From Streptomyces sp. BA2 (lineage in GTDB: Bacteria > Actinomycetota > Actinomycetes > Streptomycetales > Streptomycetaceae): a stretch of DNA of 64,000 nucleotides. The translations under genes and the position numbers were made by a program. Positions 35,396-43,296 of the stretch are shown in pieces. Every line of letters begins with the position of its first letter. The first letter of the stretch is position 1. The DNA lies in NCBI RefSeq assembly GCF_009769735.1, contig NZ_WSRO01000002.1, forward strand, positions 62,001 to 126,000, in the 5' to 3' direction. The notes below the pieces were generated by a model that had not been told where the DNA came from, did no database searches, and worked only from the letters and a program-made list of their open reading frames with translations.

Positions 35396-35480
35396 ACGGG
35401 TGAAGCACCGGTGCCCTCTGCGTTGAGTGGGCAATAAGGCCACGGCATGTTCCGTTCCCGCCCGGCAGAAAGACCCCTCG

Positions 35481-35825
35481 ATGCGTTTTCGTTCCGCCTT
35501 CACAGCCGTTCTCGGCGCCGCCCTGCTCCTCGCCATGAACCCCGCTTCCGCCTCCGCCGCAACCGGCCAGTTCCGGTACGACTACGTCACCGACGAGGGC
35601 TACGACGTCACCGGCTTCCTCACCAACCCGCCCAACGAACAGTGCCTCACTCTTCCCGGCGTCGGCCAGGACAACCCCCAACCCGGCCACTCCCCCAAGA
35701 ACCGCACCGACGCCTGGGCCACGGTCTTCAGCGAGCCCGACTGCCAGGGCGCGTTCTTCAAACTCCGCCCGCACACCGGCGGCGCTTCGGAGCGACTGAA
35801 GGTGCGCTCGGTCGTCTTCGACTGA
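35481..35825 (+). CDS. Small secreted protein
   Basis: A 114-residue protein with a Sec signal peptide (FRSAFTAVLGAALLLAMNPA, cleavage near ASA-A) and a compact mature domain with two Cys (EQCLTLPGV and EPDCQGAF) likely forming a disulfide. The family resembles extracellular Streptomyces hypothetical proteins with beta/gamma-crystallin-like wording, which I do not claim. ATG 35481 is preferred over in-frame 35427 because it begins the signal peptide; GAAAGA lies upstream. Confidence 0.65.
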   Translation: MRFRSAFTAVLGAALLLAMNPASASAATGQFRYDYVTDEGYDVTGFLTNPPNEQCLTLPGVGQDNPQPGHSPKNRTDAWATVFSEPDCQGAFFKLRPHTGGASERLKVRSVVFD

Positions 35826-36028
35826 GCGCATTCTCATCCGCCGATCTCCCTTCAGGGCCGACTCGCCGCCAGGGCGGGCGGCCCCGGGAGCGGGCCCGGC
35901 ACAGTGTTGAGGCCGCCGAACACGGAGCCGGCCTCAAGGCACTTCTGAGGCAGTTCCTGACTGATCGGCCAGTCAGCTAGCCGACTGGCCGTGAGCCAGA
36001 GAAGAACCGGAAGCCCTGAACAGCCCCC

Positions 36029-36379
36029 TCACCGCCCATCAATGCCCGCCCCGCACAGAGGAGACCCCGTCAGGGGCGAGAACCCCGGGGACGGGCACAC
36101 GCCGCCGCGCGAGGCCACCGCCACCGCATCGCGCGTCCGCGCCGCGAGTTGCAGCCACTCCGCCGCAACCGCCGCGAACCGGGGTCCCGCCGATCCGATG
36201 GGGCCGACAATCTTGGTCAAGTCGGCGCCGAAGTAGAAGGCCCCCGGCGTGTGCCCGGGAAGTTCGGTTCCGTTGAGTGATGGCGTGAGCCTGGCGTCTG
36301 TGAGATCCCCTGGGGCGGAGAGCACCGAGGCCGGCGCGATGTTCGCGGCCGCCGACCAGCCGCTCGCTCGTCTCCTCAT
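36029..36379 (-). CDS. Hypothetical protein
   Basis: A 116-residue minus-strand ORF, best in SVLSAPGDLTDARLTPSLNG, HTPGAFYFGADLTKIVGPIG and RFAAVAAEWLQLAARTRDAV, which looks like a conserved soluble domain. I do not recognise it. The N-terminal stretch MRRRASGWSAAANIAPA may be partly untranslated. No neighbours help. Confidence 0.4.
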   Translation of the reverse strand: MRRRASGWSAAANIAPASVLSAPGDLTDARLTPSLNGTELPGHTPGAFYFGADLTKIVGPIGSAGPRFAAVAAEWLQLAARTRDAVAVASRGGVCPSPGFSPLTGSPLCGAGIDGR

Positions 36380-36611
36380 CGGCCCGGGCCGGCCGGAGGT
36401 GACTTCACTGCTCGACCAGCCGCATCACAGGCCTTGTCCAAGCCGCATTCACCCTGCACCATGCCACCTCGACCGCAGGTCGAAAGTGCCTCACCGGCGG
36501 GTACGGTTGACGCCAAGTCGCCGCAGCTCGCACGAGTTTGACGGTGTGAAGGCGCTGGCTTGATCTTGTCTCGGCCCCGGTGAAAGAGTGTTCTTGTAGG
36601 TTGCATCCCGC

Positions 36612-37019
36612 ATGTTTTCGCAGACAGGAACGTTTGTCATGAGCACTCTCGGGTTCGCCGGAAAGTCATCCGTCGCCCTCGCACTGGCCTGCGCGGCCAC
36701 GTTGTTGATGCCCGCCACTCCGGCCGCCGCCTCGGACTGGGACCGGAACTGCTACAGCATCTCGGCCCCCTACAAGGGCATCAGCGAGATCATCGGCAAG
36801 GCCGGCAAGACCCGCAGCGGCTGCACGGACGCCACGATATCCCTGCAGCGTCACCGCTGGTACGGCTGGGAGGAGATGGACTGGACCCCGCTGGAGAGCG
36901 GCACCAAACTGGCGTATTGGAACTGCACGGGTTCTGGCACCTACACCTACAAAACGGTCGTGGGTGTCGACTCCAACCTCGCCACCTACGAGAGCGCCGA
37001 ACGTCGCTTGACCTGCTGA
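36612..37019 (+). CDS. Small secreted Cys-containing protein
   Basis: A 135-residue protein; a signal peptide spans about residues 10-42 (SSVALALACAATLLMPATPA, AAAS) and the mature part (DWDRNCYSISAPYKGISEII) contains four Cys, compatible with two disulfides. A start at ATG 36639 is equally possible and gives a more usual signal length. Function unknown. Confidence 0.6.
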   Translation: MFSQTGTFVMSTLGFAGKSSVALALACAATLLMPATPAAASDWDRNCYSISAPYKGISEIIGKAGKTRSGCTDATISLQRHRWYGWEEMDWTPLESGTKLAYWNCTGSGTYTYKTVVGVDSNLATYESAERRLTC

Positions 37020-37029
37020 GGGCAGGCGC

Positions 37030-37160
37030 GGCGGATTTTGCGAGATAGCCGGTGGCGGTGCGAAGTGACTGAGGATGCGATGAGCCGCAGACCTTGAGAT
37101 CCCCAACAGCGACGCCACCTGCCGCAACGTGAATCGCGCCCCACTGCGGCATCGCCATCA
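37030..37160 (-). pseudogene. Transposase-type HTH scrap
   Basis: Minus-strand frame RFTLRQVASLLGISRSAAHR followed by ILSHFAPPPA looks like an HTH of an IS5-type transposase N-terminus. Nothing further is recognisable. The rest of the gap to 37568 contains no gene that I can support. Confidence 0.3.
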
Positions 37161-37568
37161 ACACCCCTCGTACAGGTCATCGGCGGGCACCCGCTGTCCG
37201 GCCGGATCCCGGTGCAGGGGCGGCAGGAAACATCGCCCTTCGCCTCTACACCGCCGACCGGGGCCACGTACGACGAAGGCAGAACGCGTCGCCGCCGGGA
37301 CACAGGAAGGCCACCTGCCCGGTCCCAGCCAGCACTGCGGCGGCCGGCACAGCGGTCCTACGGACCCCATGCCCCCGCATCCAGATCTGAGTTCAACAGC
37401 TTCGGCTTGCTCAAGGGTTGGCTCGGTGCCGCCGGTCGCGGCGGCGACCATGGCACAGAATCTGGATCGGGCCTATGTGATCAGGAGGCCGCAAGAGCCG
37501 ACTCACCCTCACGTCCTGGACCGCATCTTTCTGCGCCTCCGCCGCTGGGGTGGGGGCGCAGAAAGATG

Positions 37569-37979
37569 TCATGGGAGAAGAGGTGTGCCGAACTTCTCGA
37601 CGGCCGCCGGTGTGACGGGGGTGAAGAAGTTGACCAGGTTGCCGTCGGGATCGCGGAACAGGAGCGAGCGGTTGCCCCACGGCAGCGTAGTGGGCTCGTT
37701 TACGAAGTCCTCCACGAAGCCGGTCAGGTTCTTGTGCACAGCGTCCACGTCGTCGACGAGAAATTCGAGGATGACGCTGTGGTTGTCGGACGGGCGGGCG
37801 GATCCGGGCGCGAACAGCGGAACCGTACGGGTGCTGCCAATGGCGAGGGTGGCCGAGGCGACCCTGAGTTCGGCGAAGTCCTCGTTGGCCCAGTCGGCGA
37901 CCACGCCGGTGGCGCGCTCGTAGAAGTCGACGAGGCGGGCGACGTCGCTCGTGATGATGCGGACAGAGACAAATTTCAT
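37569..37979 (-). CDS. VOC-family protein
   Basis: A 136-residue VOC protein: FVSVRIITSDVARLVDFYER, ILEFLVDDVDAVHKNLTGFV and the closing SLLFRDPDGNLVNFFTP. ATG 37979 is chosen as the start of the domain. It is divergent from a WYL regulator and shares with it a perfect palindrome, a common arrangement in actinobacteria where the regulator controls the VOC gene. Confidence 0.88.
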   Translation of the reverse strand: MKFVSVRIITSDVARLVDFYERATGVVADWANEDFAELRVASATLAIGSTRTVPLFAPGSARPSDNHSVILEFLVDDVDAVHKNLTGFVEDFVNEPTTLPWGNRSLLFRDPDGNLVNFFTPVTPAAVEKFGTPLLP

Positions 37980-38024
37980 CGGTCTTCTCCTGGTCGATCC
38001 GTGCTTCTGACCTGAGACTATGAC

Positions 38025-38053
38025 CAATACCGGGCGAAACCCGCCCGGTATTG
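38025..38053. promoter_or_regulatory. Perfect 12-bp-arm palindrome between VOC and WYL genes
   Basis: CAATACCGGGCG (38025-38036) and CGCCCGGTATTG (38042-38053) are exact reverse complements around a 5-base centre. The right arm covers a TTG that would otherwise extend the WYL ORF, supporting ATG 38072 as its start. It is the likely WYL-regulator operator. Confidence 0.85.
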
Positions 38054-38071
38054 TCGGGGAGACTTCCGCAC

Positions 38072-39079
38072 ATGCCTCGTCCCATCGCCCGCGTACTCAC
38101 CCTCCTTGAGCTCCTGCAGTCGGGCGGCATCAGAACCGCGTCCGAACTCGCCGACCGTCTCGACGTCGACGAACGCACGGTGCGGCACTACGTCAGCCAC
38201 CTCGTCGACCTCGATGTGCCCGTCGAAGCGGTCCGTGGCCGTTACGGCGGCTACCGGCTCTCCCCTGGCCACCGCATGCCTCCGCTGATGCTCGGCGACG
38301 ACGAGGCGCTGGCCGTGCTGCTCGGCCTGGTCGCGGGTCGGCGCACCGGCCTGACGGCCGCCACCGGTACGGCGGGTGAGACGGCGACGGCCAAGATCCG
38401 CCGAGTACTGCCCGAGCGGCTGCGGCTCGGACTCGACGCCGTGCTCGCTTCCCTTGCCTTTACCGCTCAGCCCGGCGAAACAGTCGCCCCGGACTCGGAG
38501 GTCCTACTGCCGGTCGCCGACGCGGTGCACCACCACCGGCCGGTCTCGATCAGGTACACCGACGCGAGCGGCCGACCCAGCGAACGCACACTGCACCCTT
38601 ATGGGCTCGTCGCCCACTCCGGCAAGTGGTACGTGACGGGGGCGGACCTTTCGACCGGCGGCCAGGACCGCACGTTTCGCCTGGACCGCGTCACCGACGT
38701 ACGGGCCCTGCCGGGCTCGTTCGAGCCGCCCGCTGGACTCGACTCCGCCGAGCGCGTCCTGACAGGGCTCGCCACGGCTCCGTACCGGCATGCGGTGACC
38801 CTGCGCGTCCAAGGCACGACCGAGCACATTCACACCCGGCTTCCGCCGGGCGTCGCGCTCGTGGAGGAACTGCCGGCCCGGGAGACTCCGGACAGCACGG
38901 ACCCGCCGGATGAGCCGTGGTCTCGCGTAGAGATGCGCGTGGACCGGCTCGACTGGCTGCCTGCCGTACTGGCCTCGCTGGACCGGCCCTTCGTCATCGA
39001 GCGCCCGGACGAGCTCCGCGACCTCGTCGAAGCCTTCGCCGAACGGCTCGTGCACTGCGCCCGGACCGAGCGCTCCTAG
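38072..39079 (+). CDS. YafY-type WYL-domain transcriptional regulator
   Basis: A 335-residue regulator: N-terminal winged HTH (HTH_11; ELADRLDVDERTVRHYVSHL), the YafY hallmark GRYGGYRLSPGHRMPPLML, then a WYL domain (LHPYGLVAHSGKWYVTGADL with the WYL-like KWYV) and a C-terminal WCX-like extension ending EAFAERL. WYL domains bind small ligands or nucleic acid. It probably controls the divergent VOC gene. Confidence 0.92.
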   Translation: MPRPIARVLTLLELLQSGGIRTASELADRLDVDERTVRHYVSHLVDLDVPVEAVRGRYGGYRLSPGHRMPPLMLGDDEALAVLLGLVAGRRTGLTAATGTAGETATAKIRRVLPERLRLGLDAVLASLAFTAQPGETVAPDSEVLLPVADAVHHHRPVSIRYTDASGRPSERTLHPYGLVAHSGKWYVTGADLSTGGQDRTFRLDRVTDVRALPGSFEPPAGLDSAERVLTGLATAPYRHAVTLRVQGTTEHIHTRLPPGVALVEELPARETPDSTDPPDEPWSRVEMRVDRLDWLPAVLASLDRPFVIERPDELRDLVEAFAERLVHCARTERS

Positions 39080-39486
39080 CGACCCGAGCCCGAGTCATCG
39101 AGGTGTCTCAACGGAAAGGGGCGGTGTTCCGGGCGACCCAGGCATCGAAGGGGCGTCGCGATCTGCGCCGCTTCCGTGCCCGCGGCATCCGCTGCCCCGT
39201 CGAACTCGACGAACCCGACGCTTCGTTCCTGGCTGACTGCCAACATTCCGCCCGCTTCGACCGGCCGCAGAGGACGGCGGCGGCCGTGAGCAGAGGGGCG
39301 GTGTGCTTGGGTTTCGTCATGCGGGTGAGCTTCGCCGGTCTCCCCCAGCAGCCACGTCCTCCCAACTGGTCCCTGTGAGTGGGGGTTTACCCTGAGCGAT
39401 CGCCTCGGGGAATGGACACGGGGGCCGCCGCGTACGTGAGGGGCGGCCCTGTCCGGGTACTCGGAGACGGACATCAGGAGGACTCC
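39080..39486. other. Intergenic stretch before DUF4236 gene
   Basis: On the minus strand MTKPKHTAPLLTAAAVLCGR starts like a signal sequence (39320-39260) but the rest is low-complexity (RMPRARKRRRSRRP). I do not accept it as a gene. No other feature is seen. Confidence 0.4.
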
Positions 39487-39678
39487 ATGCCGCTCACGTT
39501 CCGCAAGAGCTTCCGCATACTTCCCGGCGTACGGCTGAACATCAACAAGCGCTCGTGGTCCCTCACCACAGGCGGCCGCCACGGCCCCCGCCGCACCCAC
39601 AGCAGCACCGGCCGGCGCACCACGTCGATGGACCTGCCGGGCCCGTTCGGCTGGCGGCGCACAACGAAGCGACGGTAA
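39487..39678 (+). CDS. DUF4236 domain-containing protein
   Basis: A 63-residue basic protein, MPLTFRKSFRILPGVRLNIN, KRSWSLTTGGRHGPRRTHSS and TTSMDLPGPFGW, which matches DUF4236, a small domain found alone or at the N-terminus of larger proteins. ATG 39487 follows GGAGGA at 39478-39483. Function unknown. Confidence 0.85.
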   Translation: MPLTFRKSFRILPGVRLNINKRSWSLTTGGRHGPRRTHSSTGRRTTSMDLPGPFGWRRTTKRR

Positions 39679-40193
39679 GAGGACAGCAGGTGAGCAGCCT
39701 TGAGTCGGCTCCGGACCTGCCCGGAAAAATTTGATCCCGCGACGCGCTGCGCCCTGTTACGGCCACGCACGCCAAGCGCTCGGCTAGAAACCCCAGCCGA
39801 GCGCTGCCGTCCCCGCAATCCGGCCGTTCTGACGGGTCTGCGTGGAAGGAGCGACGTTCAACGTGCACTCGCCGCACGGGAAAGGGCCCGCCCGCACCCT
39901 GAACCGTCGCCGCCCACCACCGCGGCGAGCGAGCCGACCCCGACCACTCCCCCGCCCGACCCGACCACCGCAGATCAGGCCACGGCGCAACCGGCCCGCC
40001 GATGACGGCTCGAAAGTGCGCACCCACCCATTTCAACCCATTTCTTGCGGCGATCGACCCATCGCCGATGTCGTCGCCGGGGCGCGGTCGAGCGGCCCAG
40101 GACCAGGCCGTGGACACTGAAGTGGTCGGCGAGCAGAGCGAGTTCGCTCGGGCGGTGGCCGTTCCGGGCTCGCCAGTTCGTACACTGACGAAG
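39679..40193. other. Intergenic region upstream of the AraC gene
   Basis: The AraC frame stays open from ATG 40002, but the 64 extra residues (KCAPTHFNPFLAAIDPSPMS) look non-coding. A possible -10 element TACACT at 40181-40186 lies only eight bases before GTG 40194, suggesting a leaderless message. Nothing else is recognised. Confidence 0.4.
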
Positions 40194-41027
40194 GTGGAGG
40201 ATCATACGGCTACCAGGATCACTGCACGTCCAGCGCCCGCCTTGCGGCGGTACGTCGGCTCGTATGTCGGGTTCGACCTTCGCGGGTTCCCGGCGGGGGT
40301 GCACTGCGGTCCGCCGGGCCGGGTGCTCACTGCGGTGATCAGCCTGTCCGACCCTTTGGAGGTGGCGGCGGGCGTCGACGACGGGTCACCGGTCACCCGA
40401 TTCGACAGCGTGGCCAGTGGTCTGATGTGCCGGTCCGTCGCGATCCACCACGACGGACGCCAACAAGGTGTGCGGGTGTCGCTGACACCGCTGGGGGCCC
40501 GGGCCGTCTATGGCATGCCCGCCGCTGCGCTCGCCCATCAACTCATCCCACTCGAGGAGCTTCTCGGAGGGCTTGGCGTCGAGTTGGTCGACCGGCTTCG
40601 AGCGGCGACAACATGGGCCGCGCGGTTCGCCGCGCTGGATGAGTTGCTCCTACGAGCCGTCGGCCGCGGAGGCGGTGATCGCGTGCCCCGGGAGGGGCCC
40701 GAGGTGGCCGAGGCGTGGCGCCGTCTCGTCGCCGCGCGAGGCCGCGCCCAGGTTGGGGCGCTCGCCGCAGAACTGGGCTGGAGCCGCCGCTACCTCACCG
40801 AGCGGTTTCGCGGTGAGGTGGGCCTGTCGCCCAAGACCTTCGCCCGCGTTCTGCGCTTCGAGCACGCCCACGCACTGGCAACAGTGCACGCTCCGCTCCC
40901 CTGGGCCGAGGTGGCGAACGTCTCCGGCTACGCCGACCAGGCCCACCTCGTCCGGGACTGGCGCGAGTTCACGGGCCGATCGCCGACAGCCTGGCGTCGC
41001 AGCGAAGTCCTCCTCGGGACCGGGTAG
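40194..41027 (+). CDS. AraC-family transcriptional regulator
   Basis: A 277-residue regulator from GTG 40194. The N-terminal half (LRRYVGSYVGFDLRGFPAGV) is an AraC-type sensor region; the C-terminal half has the double HTH (VGALAAELGWSRRYLTERFR and WAEVANVSGYADQAHLVRDW then REFTGRSPTAWR). It is followed in the same direction by a cupin gene at 83 bases, which it may control. The longer ORF starting at 40002 is less likely. Confidence 0.85.
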   Translation: MEDHTATRITARPAPALRRYVGSYVGFDLRGFPAGVHCGPPGRVLTAVISLSDPLEVAAGVDDGSPVTRFDSVASGLMCRSVAIHHDGRQQGVRVSLTPLGARAVYGMPAAALAHQLIPLEELLGGLGVELVDRLRAATTWAARFAALDELLLRAVGRGGGDRVPREGPEVAEAWRRLVAARGRAQVGALAAELGWSRRYLTERFRGEVGLSPKTFARVLRFEHAHALATVHAPLPWAEVANVSGYADQAHLVRDWREFTGRSPTAWRRSEVLLGTG

Positions 41028-41110
41028 TCGCGGACCGGCTGCCCGCCGCCCCTACTTCCGTTCCCTTTTCTTCAAGACCACCCGATCCCCGTCCTGTGAC
41101 GATCGTCAGC

Positions 41111-41590
41111 ATGAGACTCGTCAACGACGAACGCAATGCCATCGACTTGCGGACCACCCCCGTGCACCTCGGACTGGGATCGAGAGCGAAACCCATCGAG
41201 GGCTTCGCCTGGAACCCGCAGGTGCTTCAGGCCTACAGCGCCGCGGTCGCAGCGGACGGCGCGGAGGGCCGGATAGTGGCGATCTTCGACGGCGACGGCG
41301 ATGGCGACGGCCTCAGCGACCACTGGGAGCGCCACCCCTCCGGCGACGAACTGGTCATCTGCCTCAGCGGGTCGGTGACGGTCACCCGCGATGTGGACGC
41401 GGTGCCCGAGCGCGTGGTGCTCGGGCCTGGCGAGGCCACCGTCAACCCGGCCGGGGCATGGCACGCGGTCGACATGACGGGGCCGGCGTCCATCTTGACC
41501 ATCACCGCCGGACTGGGCACCGACCACCGTCCCCGAACCGATACCCGCCCGACCGAGCACGTCGGCACGCCCGGCACGCAAGCGCCGTGA
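41111..41590 (+). CDS. Cupin-domain protein
   Basis: A 159-residue single-domain cupin: HWERHPSGDELVICLSG is the first cupin motif (His/Glu ligands) and GEATVNPAGAWHAVDM the second (His ligand), flanked by beta strands. An in-frame GTG at 41096 is an alternative start. The repetitive FDGDGDGDGL just before the first motif is unusual and probably a small expansion. The stop overlaps the next start (GTGA), so it is coupled to an SGNH hydrolase. Confidence 0.82.
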   Translation: MRLVNDERNAIDLRTTPVHLGLGSRAKPIEGFAWNPQVLQAYSAAVAADGAEGRIVAIFDGDGDGDGLSDHWERHPSGDELVICLSGSVTVTRDVDAVPERVVLGPGEATVNPAGAWHAVDMTGPASILTITAGLGTDHRPRTDTRPTEHVGTPGTQAP

Positions 41591-42306
41591 CGACACGTGT
41601 CGCGTGCCTGGGCGACAGCCTCACCCGCGCGCAGCTCAGCGTCGACTACCTGGACCTTCTCAAGCGACGCCACCCTCCCGGCACCGTGCGGCTCGCCCGC
41701 TTCGGCGCCAACGGCGACTTCGTCTACAACCTCTCGCGGCGCCTCGATGCCGTCGTCGCAGATCCGCCTGATGTGATCACCGTGTTGATCGGGACCAACG
41801 ACGCCCGAGCGAGCCTCGCCGGCTACCCCGTCGAGCGGGCCATGAAGCGCAAGCAGCTGCCCGAGCGCCCGTCGGCCGGCTGGTTCCAGCAGTGCCTGGG
41901 AGCCGTCGTCGAACGGCTGCGAACGGAGACCGACGCGACGATCGGTCTGCTGTCGCTCCCGGTCCTCGGCCAACAACTCGACGGAGCGGCGGCGCAAGCA
42001 TCGCAGGCGTACAGCCGGATGATCGCCGAGGTTGCCACCACCAACGAGGCGACCTACCTTCCGCTCCACGAACGCCAGATCGAGGAACTACGCCAAGCGG
42101 ACCCGGCGCCGATCCCATACCGGGAGCTGACGCCCGCTGCGGGCGTCAGCGTCCTCGTCCGGCACGCCGTGCTGCGCCGCAGCCTCGACACGATCTCGCG
42201 ACGCCGGGGGCTCGTGCTCACAACCGATCACATCCACCAGAACAGCCGCGGCGCCGCCCTTGTCGCCGAGGTCATCGACAACTGTCTGCCGCCCCAGAGC
42301 ACATAG
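41587..42306 (+). CDS. SGNH/GDSL-type hydrolase (cytoplasmic)
   Basis: A 239-residue hydrolase with block I LGDSLTRAQ (nucleophile Ser at residue 11), block II FGANGDFVYN, block III IGTNDAR and block V TDHIHQN (Asp and His), hence esterase or acyl-hydrolase activity. No signal peptide. GTG 41587 overlaps the cupin stop. Substrate unknown. Confidence 0.88.
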   Translation: MTTRVACLGDSLTRAQLSVDYLDLLKRRHPPGTVRLARFGANGDFVYNLSRRLDAVVADPPDVITVLIGTNDARASLAGYPVERAMKRKQLPERPSAGWFQQCLGAVVERLRTETDATIGLLSLPVLGQQLDGAAAQASQAYSRMIAEVATTNEATYLPLHERQIEELRQADPAPIPYRELTPAAGVSVLVRHAVLRRSLDTISRRRGLVLTTDHIHQNSRGAALVAEVIDNCLPPQST

Positions 42307-42829
42307 CCGGTTCATGAGGAGTCGACGTCGCACTCGACATTGTGGCCGGCGAGTTGGTGACTGAGGGGCCGCCGCTGCTGCGCGAAGGAGGCCGGTGGCC
42401 CACTCGTCATCCGACAGTTCACGGCGGCGTATCTCAAGCGTCAGATGTTCGGCCGAGCCGGCTTCGAACTCCTCCGCAAGCACGCCCTCCTCGCTCAGCG
42501 ATCGCACTGTCGGCGCCTGATGCGAAGATCCCCGCGAATCGACGAAGGGGGTACGAAGGGGGTAGCTCTTGCTGAGGAAGATCGTGGTTCACACCGTGAG
42601 TTGCTAGCGGTGCTGGTCGGGGGTGGGTAGACGCGGAGCCGTCCTCCACCCACTCATCTCCAGGGACGAAGTACCAGCGCACGCCACCGCCGGAGGCGTT
42701 CCTGCGGTGAGTCGGGAACCTCCGGGTGCTCGAGGGCGTTCGTGTCAATGACGACCGGGCGAGCCGTGTCGTCGGCTCACAGTGCCCAACTGCTGGTTCC
42801 GTACAACGACTTGAGCGGGGGCAAGAGGC
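42307..42829. other. Intergenic region before the secDF unit
   Basis: No supported gene. A minus-strand stretch at 42400-42507 (SLSEEGVLAEEFEAGSAEHL) is protein-like but short and unrecognised. A near-repeat of CGAAGGGGGTA occurs at 42542 and 42553. Confidence 0.4.
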
Positions 42830-43234
42830 GTGCAGCACCACCACGCTCACCCCACGCGTCCGGCCGCCGTCGTTCTCGCCGCGCTCCTCGCGGCCCTGAC
42901 CTTCCTCCTGCCGGCGTCGGCCAAATCGGTGGCCGCGCCCCGCCCGTCCTCGACGGGCACGGCCGCGACGGTGACCGCGCAGGCATCCGCGACCGTCCAC
43001 GCGCAGCGAACCGTCACCGTGGCGCACCCCCTGCTCGGCCACGCCGAGGCCGTGCCCTACCCGTTCCACGGTTTCCTGCGCCCTGGCGCCGGGGACGCGG
43101 CCCCGCACCGCTCCGTCGGCGGCCCCGCCGTGGCCGTGGCGACCTCGGCCACAGGAGCGAGCCAGGACGCCGACGCCCATCGCCCGCGTGGCCCACCGTC
43201 CCGATGGAGCACCGAAGTCCATATCGACGCCTGA
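42830..43234 (+). CDS. Putative secreted protein upstream of secDF
   Basis: A 134-residue ORF from a GTG preceded by GGGGGCAAGAGG. A signal-type hydrophobic stretch (RPAAVVLAALLAALTFLLPA, SAKS) is followed by an Ala/Thr/His-rich, low-complexity tail. No domain recognised. It ends 62 bases before the SecDF start and may share its transcript. Confidence 0.5.
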   Translation: MQHHHAHPTRPAAVVLAALLAALTFLLPASAKSVAAPRPSSTGTAATVTAQASATVHAQRTVTVAHPLLGHAEAVPYPFHGFLRPGAGDAAPHRSVGGPAVAVATSATGASQDADAHRPRGPPSRWSTEVHIDA

Positions 43235-43296
43235 CCGTTCGACACCGCGCCCGGGGCAGACGTCGACTCCGTCTGCCTGCCCATCGTGGAGAACTC

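Noticed and set aside
39108..39365. Minus-strand ORF with signal-like start
   Set aside because: After the first 20 residues it is low-complexity and antisense-like; not enough support.
40002..40193. N-terminal extension of the AraC regulator
   Set aside because: Non-conserved-looking sequence; GTG 40194 gives the usual family length.
42342..42575. Short plus-strand ORF before the secDF unit
   Set aside because: Composition is random (Arg/Pro rich), no ribosome binding site and no recognisable family.
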